DNA from: Halichoerus grypus
Lineage: Eukaryota > Chordata > Mammalia > Carnivora > Phocidae
NCBI RefSeq assembly: GCF_964656455.1
Contig: NC_135717.1
Coordinates: 152,261,793-152,325,792 of the forward strand
Direction of reading: 5' to 3'
Length of the DNA: 64,000 nucleotides
Below the pieces are notes generated by a model, which saw only the letters and a list, made by a program, of their open reading frames with translations, was not told the DNA's origin and ran no database searches. Below, one piece after another: positions 33,990 through 45,665 of this stretch. The translations under genes and the position numbers were made by a program. Within the stretch, counting starts at the first letter, position 1. Every line of letters starts with the position of its first letter.

Positions 33990-34110
33990 GTCTTAATTTA
34001 AAAATATTTTTATTAATATCAGTATTAATAAATATATATTTCTCTATATATCACTACATTGTGTGACAGAATATATATTTTTATTAATATTAATATATAT
34101 TTAATTCTCT
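33990..34110. repeat. AT-rich low-complexity run
   Basis: TATTTTTATTAATAT is repeated about 75 bases apart with many TATA/TTAATA steps; potentially unwinding-prone. Confidence 0.75.
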
Positions 34111-34860
34111 CTCTAAATCATCATGTGAAAGGATTTCAATCTCAAGTTGAACTGGAGAATATGAAATGAGGAATCTCATGCACATGCCCTCAGAAGAACA
34201 GAACTTAAGAACTGAAACACTGATTTCCCATAAATGCCTGATTTACAGAAGATGAGGCTTATCTCCTCACCAATGAACATCCAACAGGAATCTCTCCCAT
34301 CCTCCAGCCAATAAACTTACTGCTTGGACTCTGGCTGAACATCCCCCTCTTTGTATTCCTTGTTCCTAAGTCTGCCCTAAACCCTCAACAGACTTGCCTG
34401 TAGCTTGCTACAGCATCCATTTCCCAAATTGCAATTCCTCCACTATTCCCAAATCAGCTCATTTTCTGGTAATTTGAGCTTGTCTCAGTTTACCTCTTTA
34501 TTTAGGTTGACATGTGTCACATATATGTCACTTTCCAAACCTACATCATCTGGGCTTGAACTGATAAGGCACATAAGATGTAAATGATTTACTACAGATG
34601 CCCTGCTCCTCCCACGTAGACTTAATTGCTTTAATGGGGAGCAATCCCTTGAGCCAAAAGAAATTTAAATATCAGTGACAAGCTGGTGGTGACATTTCAA
34701 GCTCTTCTACCACATTCAAAACAGACTCCACCACCCACCTTCTCTCATGCCTCAAAACAGTAAGACCTACTGGTGAAAGCTTTGGAGTTCTACCTATATA
34801 CATACCTGAGGTGCTGGGACAACCAGGTGACAGACCTCACCACCTGCCCTTCCTCTTTCT
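34111..34860. other. No recognisable feature
   Basis: Unique DNA; no supported exon. Confidence 0.4.
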
Positions 34861-34864
34861 GGAG

Positions 34865-35035
34865 ACAGTGTAGTATGGTGGAAAGAGCATTGGGCTTTGG
34901 AGTCGAACAAACCTGGAATCTAATCCAGTTGCTAATATGGTGTCTTGGGCTAGCTGCTTTATAGCTCTCTGAGTTTCAGGTGTCCTCATCTGTATAATGG
35001 GGAGAATAAAACCAGTCTTTAGGGTGGTGTATGTA
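34865..35035 (+). repeat. MIR
   Basis: GTAGTATGGTGGAAAGAGCA, TTGGGCTTTGGAGTCGAAC and CCTCATCTGTATAATGGGGA: a long MIR starting at its tRNA-derived head. Confidence 0.92.
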
Positions 35036-35179
35036 GAGCTGCAGACATGACAGTGACAGGCAGGCATGAGGGAACCCTCCTGGTGGGGGAAGTGGGACAG
35101 GTTCCAATGTTTGAAGGAGTTACAGTATCTGTGAGCTCTCTGAAAACTTTGTCTTAGACCAGTCCTGAACATCACTATC

Positions 35180-35310
35180 AAGGATGGGAATTGTGTTGTT
35201 CATGCATTCATTTATTCATAGCATACATGGTCACGGAGCTTCTTATCTAGGCTAGCAAGGAAGACAGACTCATGCATAACTAAGTGTAAGACACAGGTGC
35301 TATCACACAG
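35180..35310 (-). repeat. L2 3' end fragment
   Basis: GCATTCATTTATTCATAGCA, then AAGACACAGGTGCTATC; decayed antisense L2. Confidence 0.5.
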
Positions 35311-35860
35311 GTAAGCTGAAGGAAGGGTTGCAAATGACAGTTGGCAAGGTCCCCCAAAAAAGGACCTTTCAGGTCAAGTCACATATGGTCAGAGAGGATT
35401 TAGTAGAAGGACATTACAGGGGAGTTTCAGGGCCACCTATGAGTGGTTCATACCTTTCTCTCTAGGACTATGTAGTGGGGAGCAATTGCACCCCCCTCTG
35501 GAGACCTGCAGGGTGGTCTCTCCATCGTCACTGTGGCAGGGACTCATAAGGGGAGAGGTTTAGGAAGTGGATGCATTCAGGCCACAAGGGGTTCCAGGCT
35601 TCCTTCTAAACCAGCTAGACCTTCACAAAGTGAATGGCCTTCAACACCACCAACTCTAGAGAGTGGTTTAGTTAGAAAGGAGAACCTGTGAGGGAGTAGA
35701 GAAGGTTTCCGCTAATATATCCTTCCAGATGGGATGAGGGAATCAGATTCATTGTATATTTGACAGTACGAATAACCAGTCTGAAAGTTTCAAATATAAA
35801 TTAGAGTAGATTGATGAATAATAAAGTGATGGCTGCTTCTGTTCAATTCTATACATTCCT
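35311..35860. other. No recognisable feature
   Basis: Unique DNA; a short (GAT)n lies at 35869-35890 just after it. Confidence 0.4.
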
Positions 35861-35928
35861 GATTGCGTTGATGATGATGATGATGATGATAAAAATAATA
35901 ACAGCAGCTACCATATCCTCGGTATTTC

Positions 35929-36127
35929 TTTTTTTTTTTTTTAAGATTTTATTTATTTATTTGAGAGAGCGAGCTAGAGAGAGCACAAGCAGCGGGAGGG
36001 GCAAAGGGAGAGAGAAGCAGACTCCCCACTGAGCAGGGAGCCTGAGGCAGGGCTCCATCCCAGGACCCTAGGATCATGACCTGAGCCTAAGGCAGAGCTT
36101 AAACTGACTGAGCCATGCAGGCGCCCC
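35929..36127 (-). mobile_element. CAN SINE inside MIR
   Basis: T14 start, GCCATGCAGGCGCCCC end; TATCCTCGGTATTTC / TATCCTGGGTATTTC flank. Confidence 0.94.
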
Positions 36128-36325
36128 TATCCTGGGTATTTCCTATGTATCAGGCAAAAATTTGAGACAGACAATTATTATCCCCACTTTTATGAGCAAA
36201 CTGAAAAACTGAGAGATTAAGTAACCAGCTGAAGGCTACACAGATAGTAAGTGGTGGAGCTGGGTTTCAGACCCAAAACTGCTTACAAGTCCAGAATCTG
36301 CATTCTACCCCATTGCCCTACATGC
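36128..36325 (-). repeat. MIR
   Basis: TTATTATCCCCACTTTTATG, GGCTACACAGATAGTAAGTG and GGAGCTGGGTTTCAGACCC form an antisense MIR; its first part lies before 35929. Confidence 0.88.
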
Positions 36326-36470
36326 TTACTCAATCTCTAAATGGCTCTGTGGACATTCCCAAAACAAGAACTTATCAAAGTGCTATTTATTTATTAATCT
36401 CCATTATCATAAAAATTCTTACTAACATTATTACAACAATGATAAATTTCTCTGTCTTAAGAGTTTTAGG

Positions 36471-36605
36471 TCCTCGGATCTAGTCCCATGTAAGGCTCTC
36501 TGCTCAGCGGGAAGCCTGCTTCTCCCTCTCCCTCTGCCTGCCACTCCACCTGCTTGTGCTCGCTCTCTGTCAAATAAATAAATAAAATCTTTAAAAAAAA
36601 AAAAG
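36471..36605 (+). mobile_element. CAN SINE, 5'-truncated with TSD
   Basis: Begins in the body (CTCGGATCTAGTCCC) and lacks the tRNA-like head, yet AGAGTTTTAGGTCC / GGAGTTTTAGGTCC flanks it, so truncation occurred at insertion. Confidence 0.88.
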
Positions 36606-36960
36606 GAGTTTTAGGTCCCAAGGAGACCTTTGGGGTAAATTCAACCAACTCCTTCAATTCTACAAATAAAGAACTGAGCTACCCCAAGTTCAACTGAGCT
36701 ACAACTAAAACACCAATGGTTCCCTTAAAAATGTTAGAAAAAATGAACCTCTTTGTATATACCTATTGATGATGATGATAATCAGAGTTTGAAATAAAAT
36801 TGTGATATACTAACAAGATGGTATCAAACAACTTTGGGACTTGACACAAAAGGTTGGAATGTTTTCAAACCTCACTTACTAACTGTTGCTTGATAACTTC
36901 ACAAAAAGCAAGTGGCTTCCTAAACACTGGCTATTTGGCTCTCCCTTAATCATTCCTAAA
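36606..36960. other. No recognisable feature
   Basis: AT-rich unique DNA. Confidence 0.4.
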
Positions 36961-36962
36961 AT

Positions 36963-37351
36963 AGGGGCGTCTGGGTGGCTCAGTCAGTTAAGCATCTGCC
37001 TTCAGTTCAGGCCATAATCCCAGGGTCCTGGGATCGAGCCCCGCATCCGGCTCCCCGCTCAGCGGGGAGCCTGCTTCTCCCTCTCCGGCTCCCCCTGCGT
37101 GTGCTCTCTCTCTCTCTCTGTCAAATAAATAAATAATTTTTTAAAGATTTTATTTATTTGACAGAGAGAGAGGGCTCAAGCAGGGCGAGCGGCATTCAGA
37201 GTGAGAGGTAGAAGCAGGCACCCCGCTGAGCAGGGAGCCCGACATGGGACCCGATCCCAGGACCCCGGGATCATGACCTGAGCCGAACGCAGAGGCTTAA
37301 CTGACTGAGTCACCCAGGTGCCCCTAAATAAATAAAATCTTAAAAAAAAAA
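36963..37351 (+). mobile_element. CAN SINE A, interrupted in its tail
   Basis: Head AGGGGCGTCTGGGTGGCTCA; body to 37135, then tail TAAATAAATAAAATC resumes at about 37326 after a nested minus-strand SINE. ATCATTCCT flanks it. Confidence 0.93.
37136..37326 (-). mobile_element. CAN SINE B nested in A
   Basis: From TTTTTTAAAGATTTTATTTA to GTCACCCAGGTGCCCC; a TAAATAAAT-type duplication surrounds it. Confidence 0.93.
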
Positions 37352-37360
37352 TCATTCCTG

Positions 37361-37565
37361 GGACGCCTGGGTGGCTCAGTCGTTAGGCGTCTGCCTTCAG
37401 CTCAGGTCATGATCCCAGGGTCCGGGGATCGAGTCCCGCATCGGGCTCCTTGCTCAGTGAGGAGCCTGCTTCTCCCTCTGCTGCTCCCCCTGCTTGTGCT
37501 CTCTCTCTCTGACAAATAAATAAATAAAAATCATTAAAAAAAAAAAAAAATAAATAAATAAATAA
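37361..37565 (+). mobile_element. CAN SINE C
   Basis: Head GGACGCCTGGGTGGCTCAGT; a third ATCATTCCT follows its AATAAATAAATAAAAATC tail. Confidence 0.94.
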
Positions 37566-37974
37566 AAATCATTCCTAAATAAGGTATGTCCTGGCTTAAA
37601 TGTATCCATAGTGGGTTAATTTTTATTTAAAAACCTGGTCATGCAAAACTGAATTTAATTTTTTTCTCAAGCAGAAGTAAAACCTTTCTAAAAGTAACTG
37701 AAAACGAAAACACTGCCTGAAAAGCAAAAACTAGGCAAAATCAAGTATAGAATAAGGCTAATGTCAATCACTATGAAGTTAGGCCATTGACTAAAAGTAA
37801 CAGAGACAGAAAATTTGGCTTGTGGGTTTTTTCGTTGATTTATTTTTATCCTCCCATCTTCAGTAGGATTATTTTTCCCATAGCCAGCTATTGATCATTT
37901 GGAAAATTAATTTTTTATAAAAAGACCATTTATTTCCACTATAAAATGACAAAATGAAAATGAAATCTTCCTCA

Positions 37975-38815
37975 AAAGTCTTCAGCCTCATTAATAATAA
38001 AAGAAATACAGATTAAAATGAAACACCAGGTTTATGCTATGGAACTGACTAAGATCAAAGATTTTCCCCCAATTCTCAATGTTGGTGAGGGTATTGGAAA
38101 ACAAGTTTACATGATGTTTTGACAATACTAAGAAATAAACTAAGGCAGTCTTTTTGGAGATCATTTGACAATATCCCTTTAAATATGCATTTTTTTTTAA
38201 AGGCATATTTATCTGAAACAGCAACTCCACTTCTAGGAAGGTAACCTCACATTGCCTCATATGCAAAGATTTGCCTATAATGACATTGATAACAGGGATA
38301 GCAAGGAAGGAAGGAAGGAAGAGGGGAAGGGAGGAAATTAAAGAAATCAAAATGTCCACCTATAAGAACTGGCCAAATAAATAAATATGGTACACTGCAT
38401 TCATAAAAAGCAGTATTATTTTTCCATTAAAGTGATGTTGTGGATAAATACTATTGAGATGGAAATCATTCACATATGTTACTAAATTTAAAAAAAAAAA
38501 TACAAAACTCTTTGTACTTGTATGTTTCCATTTATATGAAGTTCAAGAACAGGCAAAACCAATCTGTAGCAATAGACATCAGAACAGAGGTTGGCTGGGA
38601 GGGTAGAGAACAGCTGAAGAGAGTAGATACTGATTTGAAAAGAGGTAAGGGAATTTTCTAGAGTGATGGAAATGTTCTAATCTTGGAATATGTCTTGAGG
38701 GGGAGGAGAGGGACAGAGTAGGTATACATTTGCCAATTCATCTAAATGTACATTTAACATCTATACACTCCATTCAATGTAAATTATACATCAATTTAAA
38801 TATGGAACAAAACCC
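37975..38815 (+). mobile_element. L1M 3' UTR
   Basis: AGCAACTCCACTTCTAGGAA, GCCAAATAAATAAATATGGT, CATTTATATGAAGTTCAAGA, GGGAATTTTCTAGAGTGATG and AAATTATACATCAATTTAAA in L1M order. Confidence 0.88.
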
Positions 38816-38932
38816 TTAAATGTATAATATAATTCATCATTAACAAAAATAATGTTTGTATATGTACCTGCAGAAAAGGATTTGGAGATAACTTTATTTT
38901 TTTACTTTCTTTTTTTAAAACTTGTCAATGAG

Positions 38933-39136
38933 GGGCGCCTGGGTGGCTCAGTCGTTAAGTGTCTGCCTTCGGCTCAGGTCATGATCCCAGGGTCCTGGGA
39001 TCGAGCCCCGCATCGGGCTCTCTGCTCCGCGGGGAGCCTGCTTCTCCCTCTCCCGCTCCCCCTGCTTGTGATCCCTCTCTCGCTGTGTCTCTCTCTGTCA
39101 AATAAATAAAATCTTTAAAAAAATAAAAAAATAAAT
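38933..39136 (+). mobile_element. CAN SINE, first of tandem pair
   Basis: Head GGGCGCCTGGGTGGCTCAGT; flanked by AAAACTTGTCAATGAG (38917-38932) and AAAACTCGTCAATGAG (39137-39152). Confidence 0.96.
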
Positions 39137-39152
39137 AAAACTCGTCAATGAG

Positions 39153-39350
39153 GGGCACCTGGGTGGCTCAGTCGTTAAGCGCCTGCCTTCGGCTCAGGTC
39201 ATGATCCCAGGGTCCTGGGATCGAGCCCCACATCGGGCTCCCTGCTCTGCAGGAAGTCTGCTTCTCCCTCTCCCACTCCCTCTGCTTCTGTTCCCTCTCT
39301 TGCTGTGTCTCTCTCTGTCAAATAAATAAATAAATAATTAAAAAAAAAAA
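39153..39350 (+). mobile_element. CAN SINE, second of tandem pair
   Basis: Head GGGCACCTGGGTGGCTCAGT; third copy of the 16-bp target at 39351-39366. Confidence 0.96.
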
Positions 39351-39366
39351 AAAACTTGTCAATGAG

Positions 39367-40540
39367 CACTATAATAATTAAAATAAATACAAATATACAA
39401 GCATGTCCAAATGTGTCTCAATGAACCTCTCCTGCCCTTAATCTGGATATTGCTTCCCCCTCTCAAAAAGTAGTATACGAATTACCCAAAGCATAATGGA
39501 GCCATGCCAGGGTTCAGAGTTCTCTACGTTTCCATGGAGGGATACCACTGGAGTCCCAACCTTTGTGGAGGTCCTTCATAATATGTGTTCACTGATCATT
39601 TGCCTCATTTTCTCAGACAACTTCAAATGCCAAAGTTATACCAAGACCTTAGTCATTTTGAGGCATACTTTAAGTATTTTTTTATTTGTAGAACCCAAAT
39701 TCCTCTCAGGTCCAGAGAAGAAAGCTTCAAATTACAGAAGGCAATGCAAATGCTGTGTGGCCTGAGAAATAGCTGTTCCTTTGCACATGTCCTGCCAAGC
39801 TTCTAAGAATGATTTTGCCATTATTTCCAACCCCATAAGCAGCCAAGCCTGAGCCCCACCCCCTCCAGTAGGCCTATTACAGATAAGTCAGTCCGTGTTC
39901 ATGGGACAGGAAAGCCTTCTGTGCCAGGTGTGCTCACGGCCAAGGCTGGGTGTTTGACACCTCTTGCTGGTAGCAGCTCATGTTCACATGCAGCCCCCAA
40001 ATCTCCGCGTGGGCTGCTGGGTCATTAACCATGCAGGCACAATTACCTACTAACAATAACAGTGCAAACAACCATAGGGCAGTTAGCTGATGGGTGGAAA
40101 AGAGAGGATATAGTCACAAAAAGATGAAACATAATTACATTCCCCTTCCTTAAAACCCCTGCAGGATGGATACAAACTGAGAATTGAAGTAGGTGGGAAC
40201 AAATGAGAACAGAAACTTTTCCTTGGGATACAGCCAAAAAAGCTTGTAAACAAATGCTAAGAATAGCTCAACAACCCAACAACCTGGCTTGGTTCTAGAC
40301 CAGGGGTGAAGCCAAATAATACCCAGAGCATCCACATCTCTAGCCCACTGAACAGCTTGCCAAAAATGCCCCACAGGACCAATCAGACTTACCTGGTCTC
40401 AAACTGAACATCCTTTCATTGCTCCCACCTTGCTACTCCTTTTGCAAAGCCCCCATCTCAGTGAATCACACTCCAATCTACCCCTTTACCAGAGCAAGAA
40501 CTTAGAAGACATTTAAGCCTCCTCTTTCATTTTCCACATA
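39367..40540. other. Repeat-poor unique stretch
   Basis: No gene or clear repeat. GCAGCCC/GGGCTGC at 39992-40019 could form a small hairpin. Confidence 0.45.
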
Positions 40541-40544
40541 CAAT

Positions 40545-41290
40545 CAGTTATCAGGCCCTGTAGATTCTACCTTCTAAGTATTTTTCTGACTGGTCTTTCC
40601 CTCCAGTTCATGCCAACTGTCACAAAACGTAGTCTCCACTTTACTGCCTGAATAACCTTCCTAAAGTGCAAATCTGATCATGTCATTGACTTATTCTAGT
40701 CTTTCCTGACTCTCCATTGCCTACCCAGAGGTTTCTTGAGACAATCTGAGGTGCCTTCACTACTAGATATTTAAATATGTGAAATCATGGGGTTTAATAC
40801 AGCAAAGGAGGAGGCAGTATGGACCTGGAAAAGACCTGTACCACTTAAAGGCATTCAAACCTGGAACTATTTTAAAACATCTGTGCCAGCTAGTAAAACC
40901 CTTTTTGAGGTCACTTTGACACTCCTGGTCCACACAGTAGAGTCTAAACTCCCTAGCCTGAACCTAAGTCTGTGATACAGCTAATGACTGCTTCTTTGGC
41001 CTCATCTTCAACTATTCTCAGCAAGTAGCTTTCGTTTTCCTGAAGATTCTTTTTCACACAGGAGTGCCTTTGAACTTGACCGTCCCATAACCTGGGCCCC
41101 TCTTCTTTCTCTACCTTGCCTGATACTCTCATTTCAATACCTCTGGTACTGCCAGCCTTCCTGGAGCCCTGGGGAGAGCTGTACTCTGGACATACATCTC
41201 TTATAGTTCTTTCTCAGCTTGCAAATATTTATTTTTCTCCCCTACTAGTTGGTACTTAGGGGACTTGTCTTATAATTGCACAAATCATAT
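40545..41290 (+). repeat. L2 3' region
   Basis: Long decayed L2: AAAGTGCAAATCTGATCATG, then CTCTCCATTGCCTACCCAG, GTCTAAACTCCCTAGCCTG and GAGTGCCTTTGAAC. Confidence 0.8.
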
Positions 41291-42965
41291 GTCACAAAAG
41301 AAACAGTAAAGGCAAGAGACAACTTTCTTCCCCAACATTGTAAATAAGATTGAGAAAAATATCATTTGCATCACAGACTACATTTTTTGAAAAATTTTTG
41401 GGTGTCCTTAGAGAGCTAATGGAGATTTTAGGGGGCCTCCAAATATGCTATGCTATGCTATGTCCTTATGCAGTCTCTGCTCACTAAACCTTTATTGCAT
41501 ATGACACTGCAACAATCTTATGCCAGAAAAGCTCCTTTAGGTCTTGATCAATTCCACAAAATGTTAATGGGGGTAATATTAATCATTACCATGAATTTTC
41601 AGTGTTCAAAAGAAAGAAAGACACTGTTACATGCTCCAGCGCCTTTTAAAAAGTCACTCTAAGAAATAAAAGGGAACTCAACTCCACTCCCACAACTGGG
41701 TCACAAGATCCATTAGCTGAAGTAGTTGAGTGCTCAGTTACATGAAATAGTTTTATTTCTCAGAACTTGTCCAAAGGGATCTCCCCTGCCTGCAGAGGTA
41801 AGGAAAAAAAGAATCTTTCCTATACCTTTAAGTTTGACCTGCCCCATTTTTCCCTCTGTCCCTTGATTTAAGCCACTGGGGAGGTATGGAAATAAAATGG
41901 GAAGTTCGAAAGGGAAGAGATTGTGAAGGATGAAGGGGAGGGCTGTAGTGGGGGCTTACAACGTATCTATGTCCGTTGTGACCAAGGTTAAATGAAGTCA
42001 ACCACAAAGCTCCAATAACCTCATTACTTCCTACTTTGCATACTAACAGGCTGACCTCTAGGTTTGACTTAAAACTGAGTGGTCTGGAGTGAACTCATTC
42101 ATTATATACCAGTTCCTCCCAGAATATTACATATATTTTTATCATTATTGTTGGGGTTATAAGTGCTTTTATTCTTATTAACCAATGTGAAAGCAATTTA
42201 CTTAGTATTGGGCTGAAAAAAAAAACCAAATAGACTCCATCCTAATACAAAAATGAACATGCTCATGATAGAAAATTGAAAAAATACAGCTAAGTGTAAA
42301 GAAAAAAAAAAAACCTATACTCAAAGATCTTTATATAACTGGGACTCTATTATATTTACTTTTAACACCTAAAAAACTAACTTTGTAACAAGTTCTTGCC
42401 TTGTTTTTAGAAAATAGTTAAGCATTGTTTTTTATAGCTACACAGTACTCTTGGAAGTGGATACATCGTAATTTATATAACCATTTTTCTATTACTAGGC
42501 GTTTAGCTTCTATAAAACATATTTTGGGTTAATAATATGGATTTAAACCTTTTAATAGCTCTCAATACCATCAGTGAGTAAATGAAAACTTTCCAAACAA
42601 GGTGTAGGCAGCAGCAGGGGAACAGTTTAGGAAGCATTTTAGTCACTGGTTTCCTTTAGCCAAGAAAAACAGGTACAGTATCACTGAATTATAAACAAAA
42701 GCAGGAACTACTCTGAAATTTCCTCAAGAATAATGTATTTCATAAAATTCTGTTGAATTGAAGGTGTGACCAGTTCTAGAAAGGCTTTGGAGGAAAGAGG
42801 GGAGTGTTGAAAAAGGAGCACAAATACATGAGACGTAGTATAAAAACATGAAGTTGGGAAAAAGAAACCAGAAGTTCTTAACAGGACAGCAGATTTTTCC
42901 ACCCATTAGGGCCTTTGGTGGGGACTAGACACTGATAAGCTTGTCATAAGTCCTTAAATCTTGAA
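41291..42965. other. Unique, with possible ancient LINE at 42200-42540
   Basis: AACATGCTCATGATAGAAAA, then AGCATTGTTTTTTATAGCTA hint at very old LINE sequence. No gene. Confidence 0.4.
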
Positions 42966-42969
42966 GAAA

Positions 42970-43176
42970 CTTTTTTTTTTCTAAGATTTATTTATTTATT
43001 TGAGAGAGAGAGACAGAGTGGGCACACGTGAAGGGAGGGGTAGAGGGAGAGAATCTCGAGCAGACTCCCCACTGAGCGTGGAGTCCAACATGGGCTCCAT
43101 CTCACAACCTGGACATCATGACCTGAGCCAAAACCAAGAGTCAGACATTTAACTGACTGAGCCACCTGGGCACCCC
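42970..43176 (-). mobile_element. CAN SINE
   Basis: Ends GAGCCACCTGGGCACCCC; TTGAAGAAAC / TTGGAGGAAC flank (imperfect, so older). Confidence 0.93.
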
Positions 43177-43535
43177 TTGGAGGAACACTTTCTTAAACAA
43201 AAACTTTAACAGCCATTTGTTAACAGTGATCCCCTACCTACCCTATGTGTCTTTTCACCAAATCATTCATCTTTTCCCATGCCCTTTCGACTTTACCAGA
43301 AACAGAGCAGGTAGCCAGAGGTTCTTTCACAGATTCGACATGGCTAGAATCACCACTGTGGAATGCTTTTCAAGTGACGTAGAAATTAGAGTCTTCCTAA
43401 AACCCAATGTCCTTGGACCTCTGTGTCAATCTGGGGAAAATAAAATGCTATGTACCATTATACTTTCATTTGATTTTCACTTATATCAATTTTTTCTTAC
43501 AAAGCTATCTTAAAATTTTGAAACTACTCTAGATG
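43177..43535. other. No recognisable feature
   Basis: Open frame 43217-43513 (98 codons) has no recognisable domain or codon signal that I can defend. Confidence 0.35.
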
Positions 43536-43539
43536 CTTT

Positions 43540-43715
43540 GCCCAAAGTGTTTCCAATTATTTCTTGTAACAGTTTGTCTTCACAAAACTCTGAGAGATGG
43601 GTAGGGCAGGTATTATTAACTCTATTTTGAAGATAGAGGTATTATTAACTCTATTTTGAAGAAAACAGATAAAGAAAGTAAAGACGCTGTCACCAGAACC
43701 CAGATGTTTTGTCTT
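43540..43715 (-). repeat. MIR with 29-bp tandem duplication
   Basis: Antisense MIR remnants; a 29-base unit starting AGGTATTATTAACTC is at 43608-43636 and again at 43637-43662. Confidence 0.65.
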
Positions 43716-44190
43716 TGGGCCCAGGGTGCCTTCTCCTACAGACTATATGGTCACAGTGGCTTTGGCAGATGGCATTGTTGGAGAGTCTATGGAGACATGA
43801 CTTGTGCTTCTGTGATCAGATATCTCAAAGAAATTCTGTCCTTGTATTTCCTGAGTATTTCCCTGAAGTATATATAGATGTATTCTGTCTTAAAGCACCA
43901 CCAAGTTTCTTCAAATGTGGATTTAAAAAATTTCTTATCTAATTAACCTACATAGAAGAAGGAACCAAATTGTAGCGTTCATTTCTCCAAATAGTTAAAA
44001 GGGATAAAGATGAATCTTTACAAACAGTAACATATCTGAAAAACTATGTTGAGATTTAAAAGGCAAATAAAACTAGGAAATGCAAGTGTGTCTCTTAAAA
44101 GCAGAAAAATCTATACTACATGTGCTTTAAATTAAATAAGTGAATATTTATCTTAATATCACCAAGCTCTGTTTAAAAAGGTAGAACAGT
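43716..44190. other. No recognisable feature
   Basis: AT-rich unique DNA. Confidence 0.4.
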
Positions 44191-44302
44191 TCTTTCTTTT
44201 TTTTTCCCTTCCCTTCCTTTCCCTGCCTTTCCTTCCTTTCCTTCTTTTTCTTTCTTGTTTCTCTCTCTCTTTCTCTCACACTCTTTCTTTTTTTTTTTTT
44301 AA
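44190..44302 (+). repeat. Polypyrimidine tract (CCTT/CTTT/CT)
   Basis: About 110 bases of nearly pure C and T, ending in a T11 run. Confidence 0.92.
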
Positions 44303-44699
44303 TGACTAGATATATAAAGGCTCAGTCTGGAAAATTCACCAATAGAAAATGCATCTATATGTACATGTATGGCTACTTGCCTTTTTAAATAATGTTACTT
44401 TTCTATAAAGCTGGAATATAAAAGTCTTGGAGAACATACAACTGAAATAGAACACATCTATATATATTATTTTCTTTTTAAAAATGAAAGGAAAAGTAAT
44501 GTTGAAAGCTACTTTCATTAGGGATGAGGGGGTATGTGTATGTGCATGAATGTATACACATGAGTATTTTTGTTGTTGGAAAGCAGTTTCCAAGAGCCCT
44601 CAACTAGCCTGAATGTGGTTACAATTTAGCACTTGACCACATTGAGTTTAACTCTTTATTCTAGACTGGACTTGTATTGTTTCATGTTTCCTGAAAAGA

Positions 44700-44775
44700 C
44701 TGTGATATCTTGAGGTTAAGAACTCTGTCTTCTATTTCTTTTGTATCCTCCACAGTGCCTGCCACAATGTTTATA
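44700..44775 (+). repeat. L2 3' end fragment
   Basis: TTGAGGTTAAGAACTCTGTC, then TTGTATCCTCCACAGTGCCT. Confidence 0.65.
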
Positions 44776-44787
44776 TTGAGTTTAAAG

Positions 44788-44900
44788 ATGGGGCGCCTGG
44801 CTGGCTGAGATGGGGGAGCATGCCACTCAGTCTTGGGGTTATGAGTTTGAGCCCCATGTTGGGTGTGGAGATTGCTTAAAAATAAAATCTTTTAAAAAAG
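44788..44900 (+). mobile_element. Older tRNA-Lys SINE, short form
   Basis: Head GGGGCGCCTGGCTGGCTGAG, TTATGAGTTTGAGCCCCATG, short TTAAAAATAAAATC tail. Same form as 21820-21943. Confidence 0.88.
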
Positions 44901-44910
44901 AAAGAAAGGA

Positions 44911-45105
44911 GGGGCGCCTGGGTGGCTCAGTCGTTAAGCGTCTGCCTTCAGCTCAGGTCATGATCCCAGGGTCCTGGGATCAAGCCCCGCATTGGGCTCC
45001 CTGCTCAGCGGGAAGCCTGCTTCTCCCTCTCCCACTCCCCCTGCTTGTGTTCCCTCTCTCGCTGTCTCTCTCTCTGTCAAATAAATAAAGTCTTTAAAAA
45101 AAAAA
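44911..45105 (+). mobile_element. CAN SINE in tail of previous SINE
   Basis: Head GGGGCGCCTGGGTGGCTCAG; AAAGAAAGAAAGGAGG / AAAGAAAGAAAGGAAGG flank. Confidence 0.94.
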
Positions 45106-45150
45106 AAAGAAAGAAAGGAAGGAAGGAAGAAAGAAAGAAAGAGAAAGAAA
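45106..45150 (+). repeat. (GAAA)n/(GGAA)n microsatellite
   Basis: Purine tetranucleotides grown from the SINE tail. Confidence 0.9.
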
Positions 45151-45305
45151 CTTCACCCAATGTTCCATGACAACCAATCCTACTAACCATCCAATCTTTG
45201 AAATAAATTGTTCTCATTCTCTAAATGTGAAACTAAATGTTAATATTATTATTTTGTGGAACATCTTGACCCTATAATAATCTGCATTTGTATTATACTG
45301 TTGCA

Positions 45306-45337
<32 letters not shown>
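45306..45337 (+). repeat. (ATT)n microsatellite
   Basis: Ten or so ATT units; yields an asparagine run on the minus strand. Confidence 0.95.
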
Positions 45338-45469
45338 GAAAAACAATGTTTTTATGCTTGTTCTCTGGATATTTTAAGGCTTCAGACATAATTTTATAAA
45401 TGTGGTGAATAGGAGTAAGTAATAGAAAGCACAAAAGTCCAGCATCTCTGAATCTCTAGTAGATTTTTA

Positions 45470-45665
45470 TTTTTTTAAATATTTTTTTAATTTTATTTAT
45501 TTGTCAGAGAGAGAGAGAACACAAGCAGGGGGAGCAGCAGAGGGAGAGGTAGAAGCAGGCTCCCCGTTGAGCAAGGAGCCCAATGTGGGACTCGATCCCA
45601 GGACCCTGGGACAATAATCTGAGCCGGAGGCAGACACTTAACTGACTGAACCACTCAGGCTTCCC
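45470..45665 (-). mobile_element. CAN SINE, cluster member 1
   Basis: Ends GAACCACTCAGGCTTCCC. Target CTCTAGTAGATT begins at 45454. Confidence 0.92.
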
